From: Syntrophaceae bacterium
GTDB taxonomy: Bacteria; Desulfobacterota; SM23-61
Assembly: GCA_013388675.1 (NCBI GenBank)
Contig: JACAEW010000060.1
Span: 1-37,056 of the forward strand
Reading direction: 5' to 3'
DNA: 37,056 nt
Positions 6,016 to 14,703 of this stretch are shown one piece after another. The position numbers and the translations under genes were made by a program. Positions within the stretch are counted from its first letter, which is position 1; the number at the start of each line of letters is the position of its first letter. The notes beneath the pieces are model-generated. The model worked only from the letters and a program-made list of their open reading frames with translations. It was not told the origin of the DNA and ran no database searches.

Positions 6016-7254
6016 ATGGAAATCAGCGAATTGCGAGTCAACGGCAGCCGCCTCCGGGCGACAATCGAAGAATTGGCTCGAATCGGAGGGACCGCCGGGG
6101 GAGGGATGCACCGTTTGGCCTTAACTGAGGAGGATAAGCAGGCCAGGGATTTGTTCATCCGTTGGCTGAAAGAGCTCGGCCTGAAAATCAGCATCGATGA
6201 AATGGGAAATATTTTCGGAGAGCGCAAGGGAAGGAGCCCCCAAAAGCCCATGGTTCTGAGCGGGTCCCATCTGGATACCCAGCCCAAAGGGGGAAGGTTT
6301 GATGGAATCCTGGGAGTTACGGGCGCTCTGGAAGCCCTCAGGACGATTCATGAAAACCGGATCGACACGGAACGAACCATCGCCATCGTAGATTGGACGG
6401 ATGAAGAAGGCACTCGTTTTTCCCCGGCCATGCTCGGCTCCGGGGTTTGGGCGGGGCATTTTGAGCGCGACTGGGCCTACAGCAGGGTGGACCTGGGAGC
6501 AACGAGTTTCGGAGAAGCGTTGGAACGGATCGGCTACAAGGGGAAGGCGCCCGCGCGGAAATGGCCTGTCCATGCCTATTATGAATTCCACATCGAACAG
6601 GGGCCGGTCTTAGAAAAAATGGGAAAACGCATTGGAGTGCCCAAAGGAATCCTGGGAATTACCTGGTTCGACGTGTATGTGGAAGGGGAGGGCAATCAAG
6701 CCGGTCCGACCCCTATGAATGCCCGCAAAGATGCCCTCGTGGCGGCAGCGGAGATGATCCTGAAAGTGAATAACCTCCCTGCGAAGATGGGGGGAGACCT
6801 GGTGGCCACTGTGGGGGAAATTCAGAATGCTCCCAATTCGCGAAATATCATACCGGACCGGGTGAGGTTTACCGTGGACATTCGGTCCTGGGAGGATCTT
6901 CTCAAGAATAAGGCGGTGGAAGCCATAAAAAATGAGTTCTCCCAGATTGGCGAGAAGAGGGGCTGTCCGGTGAGAATCGAAATGATCTGGGACATTTCTC
7001 ATACGGAGTTCGATTCACACCTGGTTGAAAGGGTGGGGAAAGTCGCCTCCCGACTTGGCTATTCAAGTCATCCCATGGTAAGTGGAGCGGGGCACGATGC
7101 GGCCTATGTCTGCCGGGTGGCCCCCACCGCGATGATTTTCGTTCCCAGCATCGGCGGCCGAAGTCACGTGGAAGTTGAAAACACGCGTTGGGAAGATTGC
7201 GAGGCAGGGGCCAACGTGTTGCTCCATTGCCTCTTCCAATCGGCCAACGAGTAA
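6016..7254 (+). CDS. M20-family Zn amidohydrolase (N-carbamoyl-L-amino acid hydrolase / allantoate amidohydrolase type)
   Basis: A 412-residue protein of the usual length for hydantoinase/carbamoylase-type M20 amidohydrolases. These cleave N-carbamoyl amino acids, beta-ureidopropionate or allantoate with two metal ions. Metal-site motifs are visible: SGSHLDTQPKGGRFDG (His and Asp ligands), DWTDEEGTRF (Glu pair) and EFHIEQGPVLE. The lid-domain signature GNQAGPTPMNARKDAL follows (usually GxxxHAGxxPM; here Gln replaces the common His). Near the end come SGAGHDAAYV and SIGGRSHVEVE, with the last His ligand. The start at 6016 follows GGGGGAGGAAAAA and gives MEISELRVN; the frame is open upstream to 5947. 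The true substrate is undetermined. Confidence 0.85.
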   Translation: MEISELRVNGSRLRATIEELARIGGTAGGGMHRLALTEEDKQARDLFIRWLKELGLKISIDEMGNIFGERKGRSPQKPMVLSGSHLDTQPKGGRFDGILGVTGALEALRTIHENRIDTERTIAIVDWTDEEGTRFSPAMLGSGVWAGHFERDWAYSRVDLGATSFGEALERIGYKGKAPARKWPVHAYYEFHIEQGPVLEKMGKRIGVPKGILGITWFDVYVEGEGNQAGPTPMNARKDALVAAAEMILKVNNLPAKMGGDLVATVGEIQNAPNSRNIIPDRVRFTVDIRSWEDLLKNKAVEAIKNEFSQIGEKRGCPVRIEMIWDISHTEFDSHLVERVGKVASRLGYSSHPMVSGAGHDAAYVCRVAPTAMIFVPSIGGRSHVEVENTRWEDCEAGANVLLHCLFQSANE

Positions 7255-7351
7255 ACCAATTCATCGCCGAAAAACAGCCTATTTCTTTAAGTGATTATCG
7301 CCTCATTCATAGAAACATTTTGGCAAGAAAACCATATCCCCTCTGCCAGGC

Positions 7352-7434
7352 AGCTGTAGGGGCGGTTCGCGAACCGCCCCTACGGACGTTTGCGGGGAAG
7401 CCTCCTTTTCCGCGCAAGGCCGCGGAAAAAGCAT
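7352..7434. repeat. dispersed palindromic repeat, copy 1
   Basis: Starts with a perfect 28-bp palindrome (7356-7383; centre GGTTCGCGAACC). A second exact hairpin follows: TTTTCCGCG (7406-7414) and CGCGGAAAA (7421-7429), trailed by AGC. The same two-part arrangement, with the same spacing and the downstream GCGGAAAAAGC, recurs at about 20801-20878. It is therefore a dispersed repeat, not a local terminator. Confidence 0.75.
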
Positions 7435-7527
7435 GGTCCCTTCCCGCTTAAAAGGTAACGGAGCGAGCTGCAGAATCAAATTTATCGAATCCGGGGGTCA
7501 AAACTCGACTTTGAAGAGGAAGGCAGA

Positions 7528-7761
7528 TTATAAAACGGCGTCGATGATATGGCCCTTGTTTTTAGCCTGGATCATTTTACCCTGCCGATTATAGATGGAG
7601 GAATCCTGGTTTTTGGCCGTTGGGGGTGGATTTTCGTAAGGTTCAACCGAGACCTCGATTCCCGGGGCGATCGCCCAATAACTTTCCCGCGGAGAAGGAT
7701 GATAAAGAATCAACCCTTCTCCATTTAGGAATGGAGCAGGAGCGGCCAGAGCATGAACCAT
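7528..7761 (-). CDS. possible small hypothetical protein
   Basis: A 77-residue frame from the ATG at 7761. The C-terminal half (SSIYNRQGKMIQAKNKGHII) looks protein-like and ends with a conserved-looking basic segment. The N-terminal half is less convincing. No clear Shine-Dalgarno sequence precedes the start. It lies downstream of the HDOD gene on the same strand, 275 nt away. I do not recognise a family. Confidence 0.4.
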   Translation of the reverse strand: MVHALAAPAPFLNGEGLILYHPSPRESYWAIAPGIEVSVEPYENPPPTAKNQDSSIYNRQGKMIQAKNKGHIIDAVL

Positions 7762-8036
7762 TTTTCAGGCTTCAGAAGGCCAAACGCTTTTGGGTCCTAA
7801 ATGGTTGAATAATCAAACCGCTGTTTCGGAACCGGATGGATATCTTATTTTAACCTATTAGAATTTAAGCGAATTGTCAATAGAAAAAAGGAGGCTCGGC
7901 TGGCAGGCTGGGAAACCGAGCTGGGGAATTGAAAGGGGCACCTCGGCATTCCCACGGGGAAGCTGATTCGGGCTTTTTACCGGATCTTCCATGATCAGGG
8001 TTGGAAAAAAATGTTCATAAGGACGAAGGGAGAGAA

Positions 8037-8978
8037 CTAGGAATTTTTCCCCGTGGCAAAACGAAACATGGACCGGGCTTTTTCCGCCTCTTCCTTAAGA
8101 ATCTGTTCCACCGAAGCCAGGTCTGTAGAATCCCAGGTAGATGGAGGGTTCATTCCTTCTTTGGTGAAAGACTCCAGCATAGCGGGAAAGTCCAGCTCCC
8201 CGAAGGTGAACCGGTCGGCGTAATGAAGGATTTTTCCCATTGTGGGGTTCTGTGTCCAGGAGCAATCATGATGATGAGTGATGACATCGATTAAATTAGC
8301 GGGAAAGCCCCAGCGTTCGGCAACCTTGCCCCCGATTTCCGCATGGGTCATCTCCAGGACCTCTTTTTCCGCCTCCAGCCAGTCCCTACCCGATTTTTTC
8401 TTCTCCTCGATTTCCTCGAATTGATCCAGAAAATATTGCTGGATCACCAGTCGACCGATATCATGGGTCAATCCCGATAGATAGGCTTCATCCAAGGAAT
8501 CGTACCGGTAGATCCAGGCCAGCCGCTTGGCGATCAGAGCGCACTCAAGGGAGTGCTCCCAGAGGGGCCTGAGGGACTGAACGTCCCTGGCATCATGCAA
8601 AGTATGAAAAAAGGAGGTAGTCAGAATGATTTCCTTGACCGACTCGAACCCGATCATCATGATGGCATGATGGAGATTGCTTATTTTTTGGCCCCTTCCC
8701 CCGTAGAAGGCCGAATTGGCCAGTTTCAATACCTTGGACGCTAGAGACTGGTCCAGCGCCTTCGAGAGCTCGATGGCGCTGATCTTGGGCGATTCGGCCA
8801 TGGACAAAACCCTCATCACCACCTGGGGGAGGGTGGGAAGATGCTCGATCTGCTGGATGACTTGATCGATGGCCACCTGCTTCTTCCCCGTGGAAGGGGG
8901 TTTTGCGTTCAAAACCACTTCCCTTAAATTGCAGGAATGCTCTGGTTGCATGTTTTTTTTCGACAGTCCTTTACCCAT
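8037..8978 (-). CDS. HDOD-domain signalling protein
   Basis: A 313-residue protein. After a short variable N-terminus, an HDOD domain occupies most of the length. It shows IEHLPTLPQVVMRVL at its start, LANSAFYGG, HHAIMMIGFESVKEI, and SGLTHDIGRLVI, and then HAEIGGKVAERWGFP with ITHHHD. HDOD proteins are usually non-enzymatic relatives of HD phosphohydrolases, found in regulation of motility, c-di-GMP output and competence. Here a His-Asp doublet survives in THDIG. The start at 8978 is the first ATG; a second in-frame ATG (8951) is possible, and the ribosome site is weak for both. It is a single gene divergent from miaB. Confidence 0.85.
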   Translation of the reverse strand: MGKGLSKKNMQPEHSCNLREVVLNAKPPSTGKKQVAIDQVIQQIEHLPTLPQVVMRVLSMAESPKISAIELSKALDQSLASKVLKLANSAFYGGRGQKISNLHHAIMMIGFESVKEIILTTSFFHTLHDARDVQSLRPLWEHSLECALIAKRLAWIYRYDSLDEAYLSGLTHDIGRLVIQQYFLDQFEEIEEKKKSGRDWLEAEKEVLEMTHAEIGGKVAERWGFPANLIDVITHHHDCSWTQNPTMGKILHYADRFTFGELDFPAMLESFTKEGMNPPSTWDSTDLASVEQILKEEAEKARSMFRFATGKNS

Positions 8979-9204
8979 ATTTCGGCAGGTTGGCCAAAAA
9001 GATTAAAAAGTTATCCAAAAATAAGGGGCTGGGCCCCAATCCCCCTTGCCGAGAAGGGTTCTCCGGATGTTAAATTTGGCCCGGTTTCAGGCATCGCTTC
9101 AAAGATAAACGCGCAATAATTGTGGACTGGGATGCCCAAAGAAGCATCCTCTGCGAATGAGAGAAGGATCCGCTGAATTGACAGGGGGGGGAGGAAGGGT
9201 GATA

Positions 9205-10539
9205 ATGAAAAAGATGATGACTCCCCGAAACTTTTTCATTCAGACCTTCGGATGCCAGATGAATGTCTATGATTCCGAGCGGATCGCCCAGGTTCTTTGC
9301 GCCGGGGGGTGCCGGCAGGTGAATGACCCTGCCCAGGCGGACCTTATTTTCATCAACACTTGCAGCGTGCGAGAGAAACCGGAGCAAAAAGTCTACAGTG
9401 CTCTCGGTCGGTTCCGAAGGCTGAAAAAAAAGAACCCGAATCTAAGGATCGGAGTCGGGGGCTGCGTTGCCCAGCAAGAAGGGCAGGGGCTCTTGGACAG
9501 AGCCCCTTTCTTGGATTTTGTCCTGGGAACCAAGGAGCTGGGCAGGATCCAGGAAGTCTTGGAGGACATGGAAAAATCGGGAGCCCGGGGGTGCGCCGTC
9601 GATTTAAGGGGGAGGATCGACCCCTATGAAAGACTGCCGCTTTCCCCCGGACCCGGCAGGGCAACCTCCTTTGTCTCCATCATGCAGGGTTGCGACAACT
9701 TTTGCTCGTTCTGCATAGTCCCCTTCGTGCGTGGCCGGGAAGTGAGCCGTCCAAGCAAGGACCTCCTGGAAGAGATCAGCATCCTTTCCTCCCAGGGTGT
9801 AAAGGAAGTAACTCTTCTGGGGCAAAACGTGAATTCCTACGGCAAGCGGACTGCCGGGGAGCCAGGTTTCGTCGAGCTATTGGAAAAGGTCCAGGAAATC
9901 CCGGGGATCGAAAGAATCAGATTCACTACCTCTCATCCCAAAGACCTCTCTCCGGAACTGGCCGAGGCTTTTGGACGGTTGCCCAAGCTTTGCGAGCACA
10001 TCCATCTTCCCCTCCAATCGGGGTCCAACCGCATCCTGGAGCGAATGAACCGGGGGTACACCAGGGAAGAATTTGAAGAAAAGGTGCTGAACCTGCGCCG
10101 GGCTTGCCCGGAGATCAGTATCACGACCGATATGATCGTCGGCTTTCCGGGAGAAGACGACCAAGATCACCGGGAAACCCTTCAGGCGATCGAAAAAATT
10201 CAATTCGACGACCTCTTTTCCTTCCGCTACTCCGATCGTCCCCATACCCGCGCCTCTCTTTTTCCGGATAAGATCGGAGAAGAGGTGAAGCAGCGGCGGC
10301 TGTCCGAGCTCCAGGCAATTCAGAAGAGAATCACCGAGGACAAAAACAAAGCCTGGGAGGGCAGGGAGGTGGAGGTCTTGGTCGAGGGGCCCAGCAAGGC
10401 CCGCGCACAGGAGAGGACCGGAAGGACCCGAACCAACCGGATCGTAAATTTTTCGGGAGAGTCGGTTCCGGTCGGGGCTTTCGCGAAGGTTCGGGTGCGG
10501 CATGCCTTCGCCCACAGTTTGAAGGGAGAGCTTTTATAA
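9205..10539 (+). CDS. miaB: tRNA-2-methylthio-N6-dimethylallyladenosine synthase MiaB
   Basis: A 444-residue radical-SAM methylthiotransferase that adds the 2-methylthio group to i6A37 of tRNAs reading UNN codons. The N-terminal domain carries the three auxiliary-cluster cysteines (TFGCQMN C17, NTCSVRE C53, GGCVAQQ C87). The radical-SAM cluster motif is CDNFCSFC (C164, C168, C171), and a C-terminal TRAM domain ends the protein (VEVLVEGPSK onward). The family is recognisably MiaB rather than RimO or MtaB from HIHLPLQSGSNRILERMNRGYT and the overall length. The start at 9205 is favoured by GGAGGAAGGGTGATA; the frame is open to 9157 upstream. It is divergent from the HDOD gene. Confidence 0.95.
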   Translation: MKKMMTPRNFFIQTFGCQMNVYDSERIAQVLCAGGCRQVNDPAQADLIFINTCSVREKPEQKVYSALGRFRRLKKKNPNLRIGVGGCVAQQEGQGLLDRAPFLDFVLGTKELGRIQEVLEDMEKSGARGCAVDLRGRIDPYERLPLSPGPGRATSFVSIMQGCDNFCSFCIVPFVRGREVSRPSKDLLEEISILSSQGVKEVTLLGQNVNSYGKRTAGEPGFVELLEKVQEIPGIERIRFTTSHPKDLSPELAEAFGRLPKLCEHIHLPLQSGSNRILERMNRGYTREEFEEKVLNLRRACPEISITTDMIVGFPGEDDQDHRETLQAIEKIQFDDLFSFRYSDRPHTRASLFPDKIGEEVKQRRLSELQAIQKRITEDKNKAWEGREVEVLVEGPSKARAQERTGRTRTNRIVNFSGESVPVGAFAKVRVRHAFAHSLKGELL

Positions 10540-10654
10540 TCGCTGCAAGTGTCGTCCTTCAGAAGCAGTCCTTCGTGCGGGGCAAAGCGAGAAGGCGGGA
10601 TGGACAGGGTCCAAAAGGTTTTCTATTTCTTAGGATGGAGAAAGAGACGCTCGA

Positions 10655-11308
10655 ATGATTGACCTTCACACCCATACCCTTTTCAGCGATGGAGAGCTTT
10701 TGCCTTCGGAATTGGTCCGGCGGGCGGAAATCATCGGGTATCAGGCGGTGGCCCTTACCGACCACGGCGATTCTTCCAACCTCGACTGGATGATCCCCAG
10801 GATCGTACAGGCCTGTCGGGATTTGAATGCCCAGTGGAAAATCCGGGCCATCCCCGGAATCGAGCTGACCCATCTTCCCCCGGGAATCATCGGACTTCTG
10901 GCCAAGAAAGCAAGGAGTCTTGGGGCTAAGTTGGTCGTGGTCCACGGGGAATCCATAGTCGAACCCGTGCCCCCCGGGACCAATCGTATGGCCCTGGAGG
11001 CCGGGGTGGACATCCTGGCCCATCCCGGCTTGATCTCCGAGGAAGAAGTCCTCCTGGCAGGGGAAAAGGGGGTTTTTCTCGAGATTTCGGCCCGCAAGGG
11101 GCACAGCCTGGCCAACGGCCACGTGGCCCGCCTGGCTCAAAAATGCGGGGCCCCCATGGTCCTGAACACGGATTCCCACTCCCCGGACGATTTGATCAGC
11201 CTGGAAAAAGCGCGCCGGGTGGCCCTCGGCGCCGGACTGGGGGAGGAGGACTTTGCCAGAATGCGGCAGAACTCCCGCAGGATCGTGGAAAAAGTTTTTG
11301 GGGAATGA
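10655..11308 (+). CDS. PHP-domain phosphoesterase, histidinol-phosphatase-like
   Basis: A 217-residue single PHP domain. Metal-binding motifs are visible: DLHTHTLFSDGE at the N-terminus, ALTDHGD, IPGIELTH, VVVHGES, ILAHPGLI and NTDSHSPDDL at the end. These are the four classic PHP motifs with their His, Asp and Glu ligands to three metals. The fold is that of YcdX-like and HisK-type phosphatases. The product is shorter than typical HisJ and not next to his genes, so the substrate is open. The ribosome site upstream (GGATGGAGAAAGAGACGC) is moderate. It converges on the pilus-ATPase pair. Confidence 0.85.
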   Translation: MIDLHTHTLFSDGELLPSELVRRAEIIGYQAVALTDHGDSSNLDWMIPRIVQACRDLNAQWKIRAIPGIELTHLPPGIIGLLAKKARSLGAKLVVVHGESIVEPVPPGTNRMALEAGVDILAHPGLISEEEVLLAGEKGVFLEISARKGHSLANGHVARLAQKCGAPMVLNTDSHSPDDLISLEKARRVALGAGLGEEDFARMRQNSRRIVEKVFGE

Positions 11309-11320
11309 AGAAAAATCCGG

Positions 11321-11334
11321 CCCTTCGAAAAGGG
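11321..11334. terminator. weak hairpin between convergent genes
   Basis: CCCTT (11321-11325), loop CGAA, AAGGG (11330-11334), between the ends of the PHP gene and the PilU-like gene. An outer CCGG pair adds some symmetry. There is no T-run on either strand, so its strength as a terminator is doubtful. Confidence 0.25.
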
Positions 11335-11335
11335 A

Positions 11336-12469
11336 CTACCGGGTCCGGGCGCGGGTATCGGGCATAAGCCGCAGGTTCAGTTCCTGACTATCCTTCCTCT
11401 CCACCGCTTCCTCCATTTTGATCCTGAGACGCACATCATTGGCGCTGTCGGCGTAGCCGATCGCCGTGTCGAGATCGATGACCCCCTGGCGGTAGAGGTC
11501 GAACAGGGATTGGTCGAAGGTTTGCATTCCTTCGCCCGTGCCCTGGGCCATGGCCTCCTTCAAGAGGTCAACCTGCCCTTTGTGGATCAGGTCTTTGACC
11601 CGGGGCGTGTCCAGAAGGAGTTCCACCGCCGCGACGCGGGTCCCGTCCAAGCTGGGCACCAGGCGCTGGGAGATGATGGCCTTAAGGTTCAAGGACAGCT
11701 GGAGGTATATCTGCCGGTGCCTCTCGGGGGGGAAGAAGTTCATGATTCGCTCGATGGCCTGGTTGGCATTATTGGCATGGATGGTGGACAGACAAAGGTG
11801 CCCGGTTTCGGCGTAGTCGATGGACGCTTCCATAGTCTCTAGGTCCCGGATTTCCCCGATGAGAATCACGTCGGGGGCCTGGCGCAGGGTATGCTTCAGG
11901 GCGCTGGCATACCCGTGCGTGTCGATGCCCACCTCTCTCTGGGTGATGATGGACATTTTATGGTTGTGGACGAACTCGATGGGGTCCTCTACGGTTACGA
12001 TGTGCCCGCTGGCGTTGGCATTCCGGTGGTCGATCATGGCTGCCAGGGTGGTCGATTTACCCGACCCCGTGCGCCCGGCCACCAGAACGAGGCCGCGCTT
12101 GACCATGGACAGTTCTTTGAAGGTCTGGGGAAGCCCCAGGTCATCGATGGTCCGGATGTGGATCTTGATGGAACGGAAGACCAGCGCGAAATATCCTCTC
12201 TGCCGCAATATGTTGACCCGGAAGCGGCCCAAATTGGGATAGGAAATGGAAAGGTTCATTTCCCAGCGGCGGGCAAAATACCGTTTCTGGCTATCGCTCA
12301 TGAGCGCCATGGCCATGGCTTCCGTCTCTTCGGGGGAATACTTTTGCTCTCCCCCCGGAAAGGTAACCCCCTCGACCCGGTACATGGGCGGGCTGTCCAC
12401 CGTGATATACAGGTCGGAGGCGTCCTGCCGGACCATCTCCTCCAAAAGCTCGCGTAAGTTGCTGCTCAC
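11336..12469 (-). CDS. pilU: PilU-like type IV pilus retraction ATPase
   Basis: A secretion ATPase of the PilT/PilU branch, 377 residues from the GTG at 12469. It shows the N-terminal ASDLYITVDSPP motif, Walker A GRTGSGKST, the Asp box TVEDPIEFVHN, Walker B-like VILIGEIRD, and the His box GHLCLSTIHANNANQ. In place of the PilT AIRNLIRE motif it has RVKDLIHKG, and it carries the longer C-terminal tail expected of PilU. PilU normally boosts PilT-driven retraction and cannot retract pili alone. GTG is chosen because GAGGAG precedes it and the start overlaps the pilT stop by 4 nt (GTGA), a sign of translational coupling. The frame is open to 12523 upstream. Confidence 0.9.
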   Translation of the reverse strand: MSSNLRELLEEMVRQDASDLYITVDSPPMYRVEGVTFPGGEQKYSPEETEAMAMALMSDSQKRYFARRWEMNLSISYPNLGRFRVNILRQRGYFALVFRSIKIHIRTIDDLGLPQTFKELSMVKRGLVLVAGRTGSGKSTTLAAMIDHRNANASGHIVTVEDPIEFVHNHKMSIITQREVGIDTHGYASALKHTLRQAPDVILIGEIRDLETMEASIDYAETGHLCLSTIHANNANQAIERIMNFFPPERHRQIYLQLSLNLKAIISQRLVPSLDGTRVAAVELLLDTPRVKDLIHKGQVDLLKEAMAQGTGEGMQTFDQSLFDLYRQGVIDLDTAIGYADSANDVRLRIKMEEAVERKDSQELNLRLMPDTRARTR

Positions 12470-13524
12470 GGTACGTCTCCTCGGCCGTTGAAAATGTTGG
12501 GGGAACTCGCCAGGTAGAGGCACTGCTCTTTGTCCACGATATTCCGGCTCACCAGGTCTTTCAACATCTGGTCAAGGCTGACCATCCCGAATTTTTGACC
12601 GGTCTGAATGGCGGAAGGAAGCTGGGCCACCTTGCTCTCCCGGATCAGGTTCCGCACCGCCGGGGTTCCGATCATGATCTCCAGGGCCGGCACCAAGCCC
12701 CGGCCGTCCCGCCGTTTCAACAGAACCTGGGAAACGATGGCGTTGATGGACTCGGCAAATTGGGCGCGGACCTGGGCCTGCTGTTCGCCCGGAAAGACGT
12801 CGATAACCCGGTCCACGGTCTTGGGGGCTCCGCTGGTGTGCAGGGTGGAGAAGACCAGATGCCCGGTTTCGGCTGCGGTCAGGGCCAGGGAGATGGTTTC
12901 CAGGTCCCGCATCTCGCCCACCAGGATGATGTCCGGGTCCTCACGCAGGGCGCTGCGGAGGGCGTTGCCGAAATTATGGGTGTGCGCTCCCAGCTCCCGT
13001 TGGTTGATTAGGCAATTTTTGGACTCGTGGACGAACTCGATGGGGTCTTCGATGGTGATGATGTGGCCTTTGATCGAGCTGTTGATCACATCGATCATGG
13101 CGGCCAGGGTCGTGGATTTTCCGCTTCCCGTTGGGCCGGTGACGAGGACCAGCCCCCTTTCCTGCTTGCAGAGCTCGCGAAGAATTTTGGGAAGGCCCAG
13201 TTCCTCCAGGCTCAAAATCTTGGAGGGGATCACCCGGAAGACGATGGATTCCCCCCGGGCCTGGCGAAAGGCATTGACCCGGAAGCGGGCGATGCCCTTC
13301 ATGTCAATGGAAAAATCAAGCTCGTTATGTTCCTCAAACCTTTTCCGCTGCTGATCGTTCAGGACGTCGTAGAGCATGACATGGACTTCTTCCTTGCTGA
13401 GGGAGGGAACCTCGATGCGGCGCATCTCCCCGTAAATGCGGGCCATGGGCTGCTCGCCCGCGCTGATGTGCAGGTCGGAGGCCCCTTCTTTATGCACGAA
13501 GAGCAAGAGTTCGGAAATGTCCAT
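12466..13524 (-). CDS. pilT: type IV pilus retraction ATPase PilT
   Basis: A 352-residue hexameric ATPase that powers pilus depolymerisation, giving twitching motility and DNA uptake. It begins MDISELLLFVHKEGASDLHI. It then has Walker A GPTGSGKST (130-138), the Asp box TIEDPIEFVHE, the Walker B segment DIILVGEMRDLET, the His box GHLVFSTLHTSGAPKTVDRV, and AVRNLIRESKV. The last is the PilT-specific AIRNLIRE motif required for retraction. The ribosome site AAGGAG before ATACCATG is strong. It is the first gene of a coupled pilT-pilU pair. No pilin, pilB or pilC is present in this window. Confidence 0.95.
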   Translation of the reverse strand: MDISELLLFVHKEGASDLHISAGEQPMARIYGEMRRIEVPSLSKEEVHVMLYDVLNDQQRKRFEEHNELDFSIDMKGIARFRVNAFRQARGESIVFRVIPSKILSLEELGLPKILRELCKQERGLVLVTGPTGSGKSTTLAAMIDVINSSIKGHIITIEDPIEFVHESKNCLINQRELGAHTHNFGNALRSALREDPDIILVGEMRDLETISLALTAAETGHLVFSTLHTSGAPKTVDRVIDVFPGEQQAQVRAQFAESINAIVSQVLLKRRDGRGLVPALEIMIGTPAVRNLIRESKVAQLPSAIQTGQKFGMVSLDQMLKDLVSRNIVDKEQCLYLASSPNIFNGRGDVP

Positions 13525-13745
13525 GGTATAACTCCTTATCGGCCGGGAATGCGAAAATATTTAATTTAAAACCGGACGCGCGGTTGCCGTAAGCCGGAGA
13601 GAGGAATCAGTCCCACATTCCATATCGGAAGAAGGCGGGGAGACCTGAAAGGCGGATTTCTCGCGAGTTCGCCGAATCCCCCTGCCCCCTTTTCCCCATC
13701 CCTGCGACCGCCAGTCTTTCCCCTGGCCAAGCGGGGAGAAAGAAA

Positions 13746-13773
13746 TTGAAAAAAGAAACCGATGTGTTAGAAT
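13746..13773 (+). promoter_or_regulatory. sigma70 promoter of the xerD operon
   Basis: TTGAAA (13746-13751) and TAGAAT (13768-13773) lie 16 nt apart, each one or two mismatches from consensus. Initiation near 13780 would leave a leader of about 20 nt containing GGGAG (13786-13790) before the xerD ATG. Confidence 0.65.
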
Positions 13774-13800
13774 GAGAACCGAATTGGGAGCCCCTGCCGC

Positions 13801-14700
13801 ATGAGCGACGAAATGGACCGCTGGATTGACCGTTTTTTGCACTATCTTGCCGTTGAAAAAGGGCTGAGCCCCAACACCCTGGAGGCCTACTCCCGGGACC
13901 TTCAGGGATACGGCAGCCTGCTCCGGGGAAAGGGAATTCGGGAGGTGAGAAAGATCTCCGCCGAAGCGCCCCTGGCCTACCTGAAAAGCATTCGCGGCCG
14001 CGGGGTGTCGGCCAGGTCCCAGGCCCGGGTTTTATCGGCGCTGAAAGGATTTCATAAATTTCTTTTGGCGGAGCGGGCGGCGGCGGAAAACCCCCTGCGG
14101 CGGGTTCGATCTCCCCGCGTCGTCCCCCGCCTTCCCTCGGTCATGACCCCGGGGGAGGTGGAGGAACTCCTGCGCCAACCCGATGCCCGGCAGCCCCGCG
14201 GGGTCCGGGACCGGGCCATGCTGGAACTCCTTTATGCGACGGGCCTCAGGGTTTCGGAGCTGGTCCATCTTTGCGTCCATGACCTGAACCTGGAAGTCGG
14301 CTACCTGCGCACCCGGGGAAAGGGCTCCAAGGAGAGGATCGTTCCCCTGGGAAAAACGGCCATCCAGGCATTGAAGGACTACCTGACCGGGCCCCGCCTT
14401 CTCTACCCCTCCCGGCCGTCCAACCCGGTTTTGTTCGTCAGGAGGGGAGGAAAGGGCATGACCCGGCAGGGATTCTGGAAAATCCTGAAGGGATATGCCC
14501 GGGCCGCGGGGATTCAAAAGCGGATTACCCCCCACATGCTGCGCCACTCCTTCGCCACCCACCTCCTGGAGAGAGGGGCGGACCTGAGGTCGGTCCAGTC
14601 CATGCTCGGGCATGAGGATATTGCCACCACCCAGGTGTACACCCACCTTTCCCGGGAGCACCTCAAACGGCTGCACCAAGAACTCCATCCCCGGGGCTGA
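13801..14700 (+). CDS. xerD: tyrosine recombinase XerD (XerC/D family)
   Basis: A 299-residue site-specific recombinase that would resolve chromosome dimers at dif. The N-terminal SAM-like core-binding domain is recognisable (FLHYLAVEKGLSPNTLEAY). Catalytic residues follow in order: Arg in YATGLRVSEL, Lys in TRGKGSKERIVPL, His and Arg in TPHMLRHSFATHL, His in SMLGHEDIATTQ, and the nucleophile Tyr in VYTHLSREHLKRLH. Length and motifs fit XerD, though XerC cannot be excluded by eye. It follows a clear promoter and is followed after 3 nt by the tRNA nucleotidyltransferase gene, so the two are probably cotranscribed. No phage or integrase partner genes surround it, arguing for a housekeeping role. 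Confidence 0.92.
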   Translation: MSDEMDRWIDRFLHYLAVEKGLSPNTLEAYSRDLQGYGSLLRGKGIREVRKISAEAPLAYLKSIRGRGVSARSQARVLSALKGFHKFLLAERAAAENPLRRVRSPRVVPRLPSVMTPGEVEELLRQPDARQPRGVRDRAMLELLYATGLRVSELVHLCVHDLNLEVGYLRTRGKGSKERIVPLGKTAIQALKDYLTGPRLLYPSRPSNPVLFVRRGGKGMTRQGFWKILKGYARAAGIQKRITPHMLRHSFATHLLERGADLRSVQSMLGHEDIATTQVYTHLSREHLKRLHQELHPRG

Positions 14701-14703
14701 TCC

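Larger units (their letters stand above)
7255..8036. other. mostly non-coding interval with repeat and one small ORF
   Basis: Holds the first copy of a dispersed palindromic repeat (7352-7434), a possible small minus-strand gene (7528-7761), and an AT-rich stretch (about 7800-7890). A weak stem follows: GCTCGG (7894-7899) with CCGAGC (7916-7921). I could not match the region around this stem to a riboswitch class I know. Confidence 0.5.

Noticed and set aside
7890-8000. Riboswitch-like folded segment between the HDOD gene and the small ORF
   Set aside because: A short GCTCGG/CCGAGC stem is present, but the segment does not match c-di-GMP, glycine, cobalamin, SAM, TPP or fluoride riboswitch consensus as I know them, and it is not upstream of a suitable gene.
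13561-13842. Minus-strand 93-residue frame between pilT and xerD
   Set aside because: No family resemblance, and it covers the xerD promoter and start.
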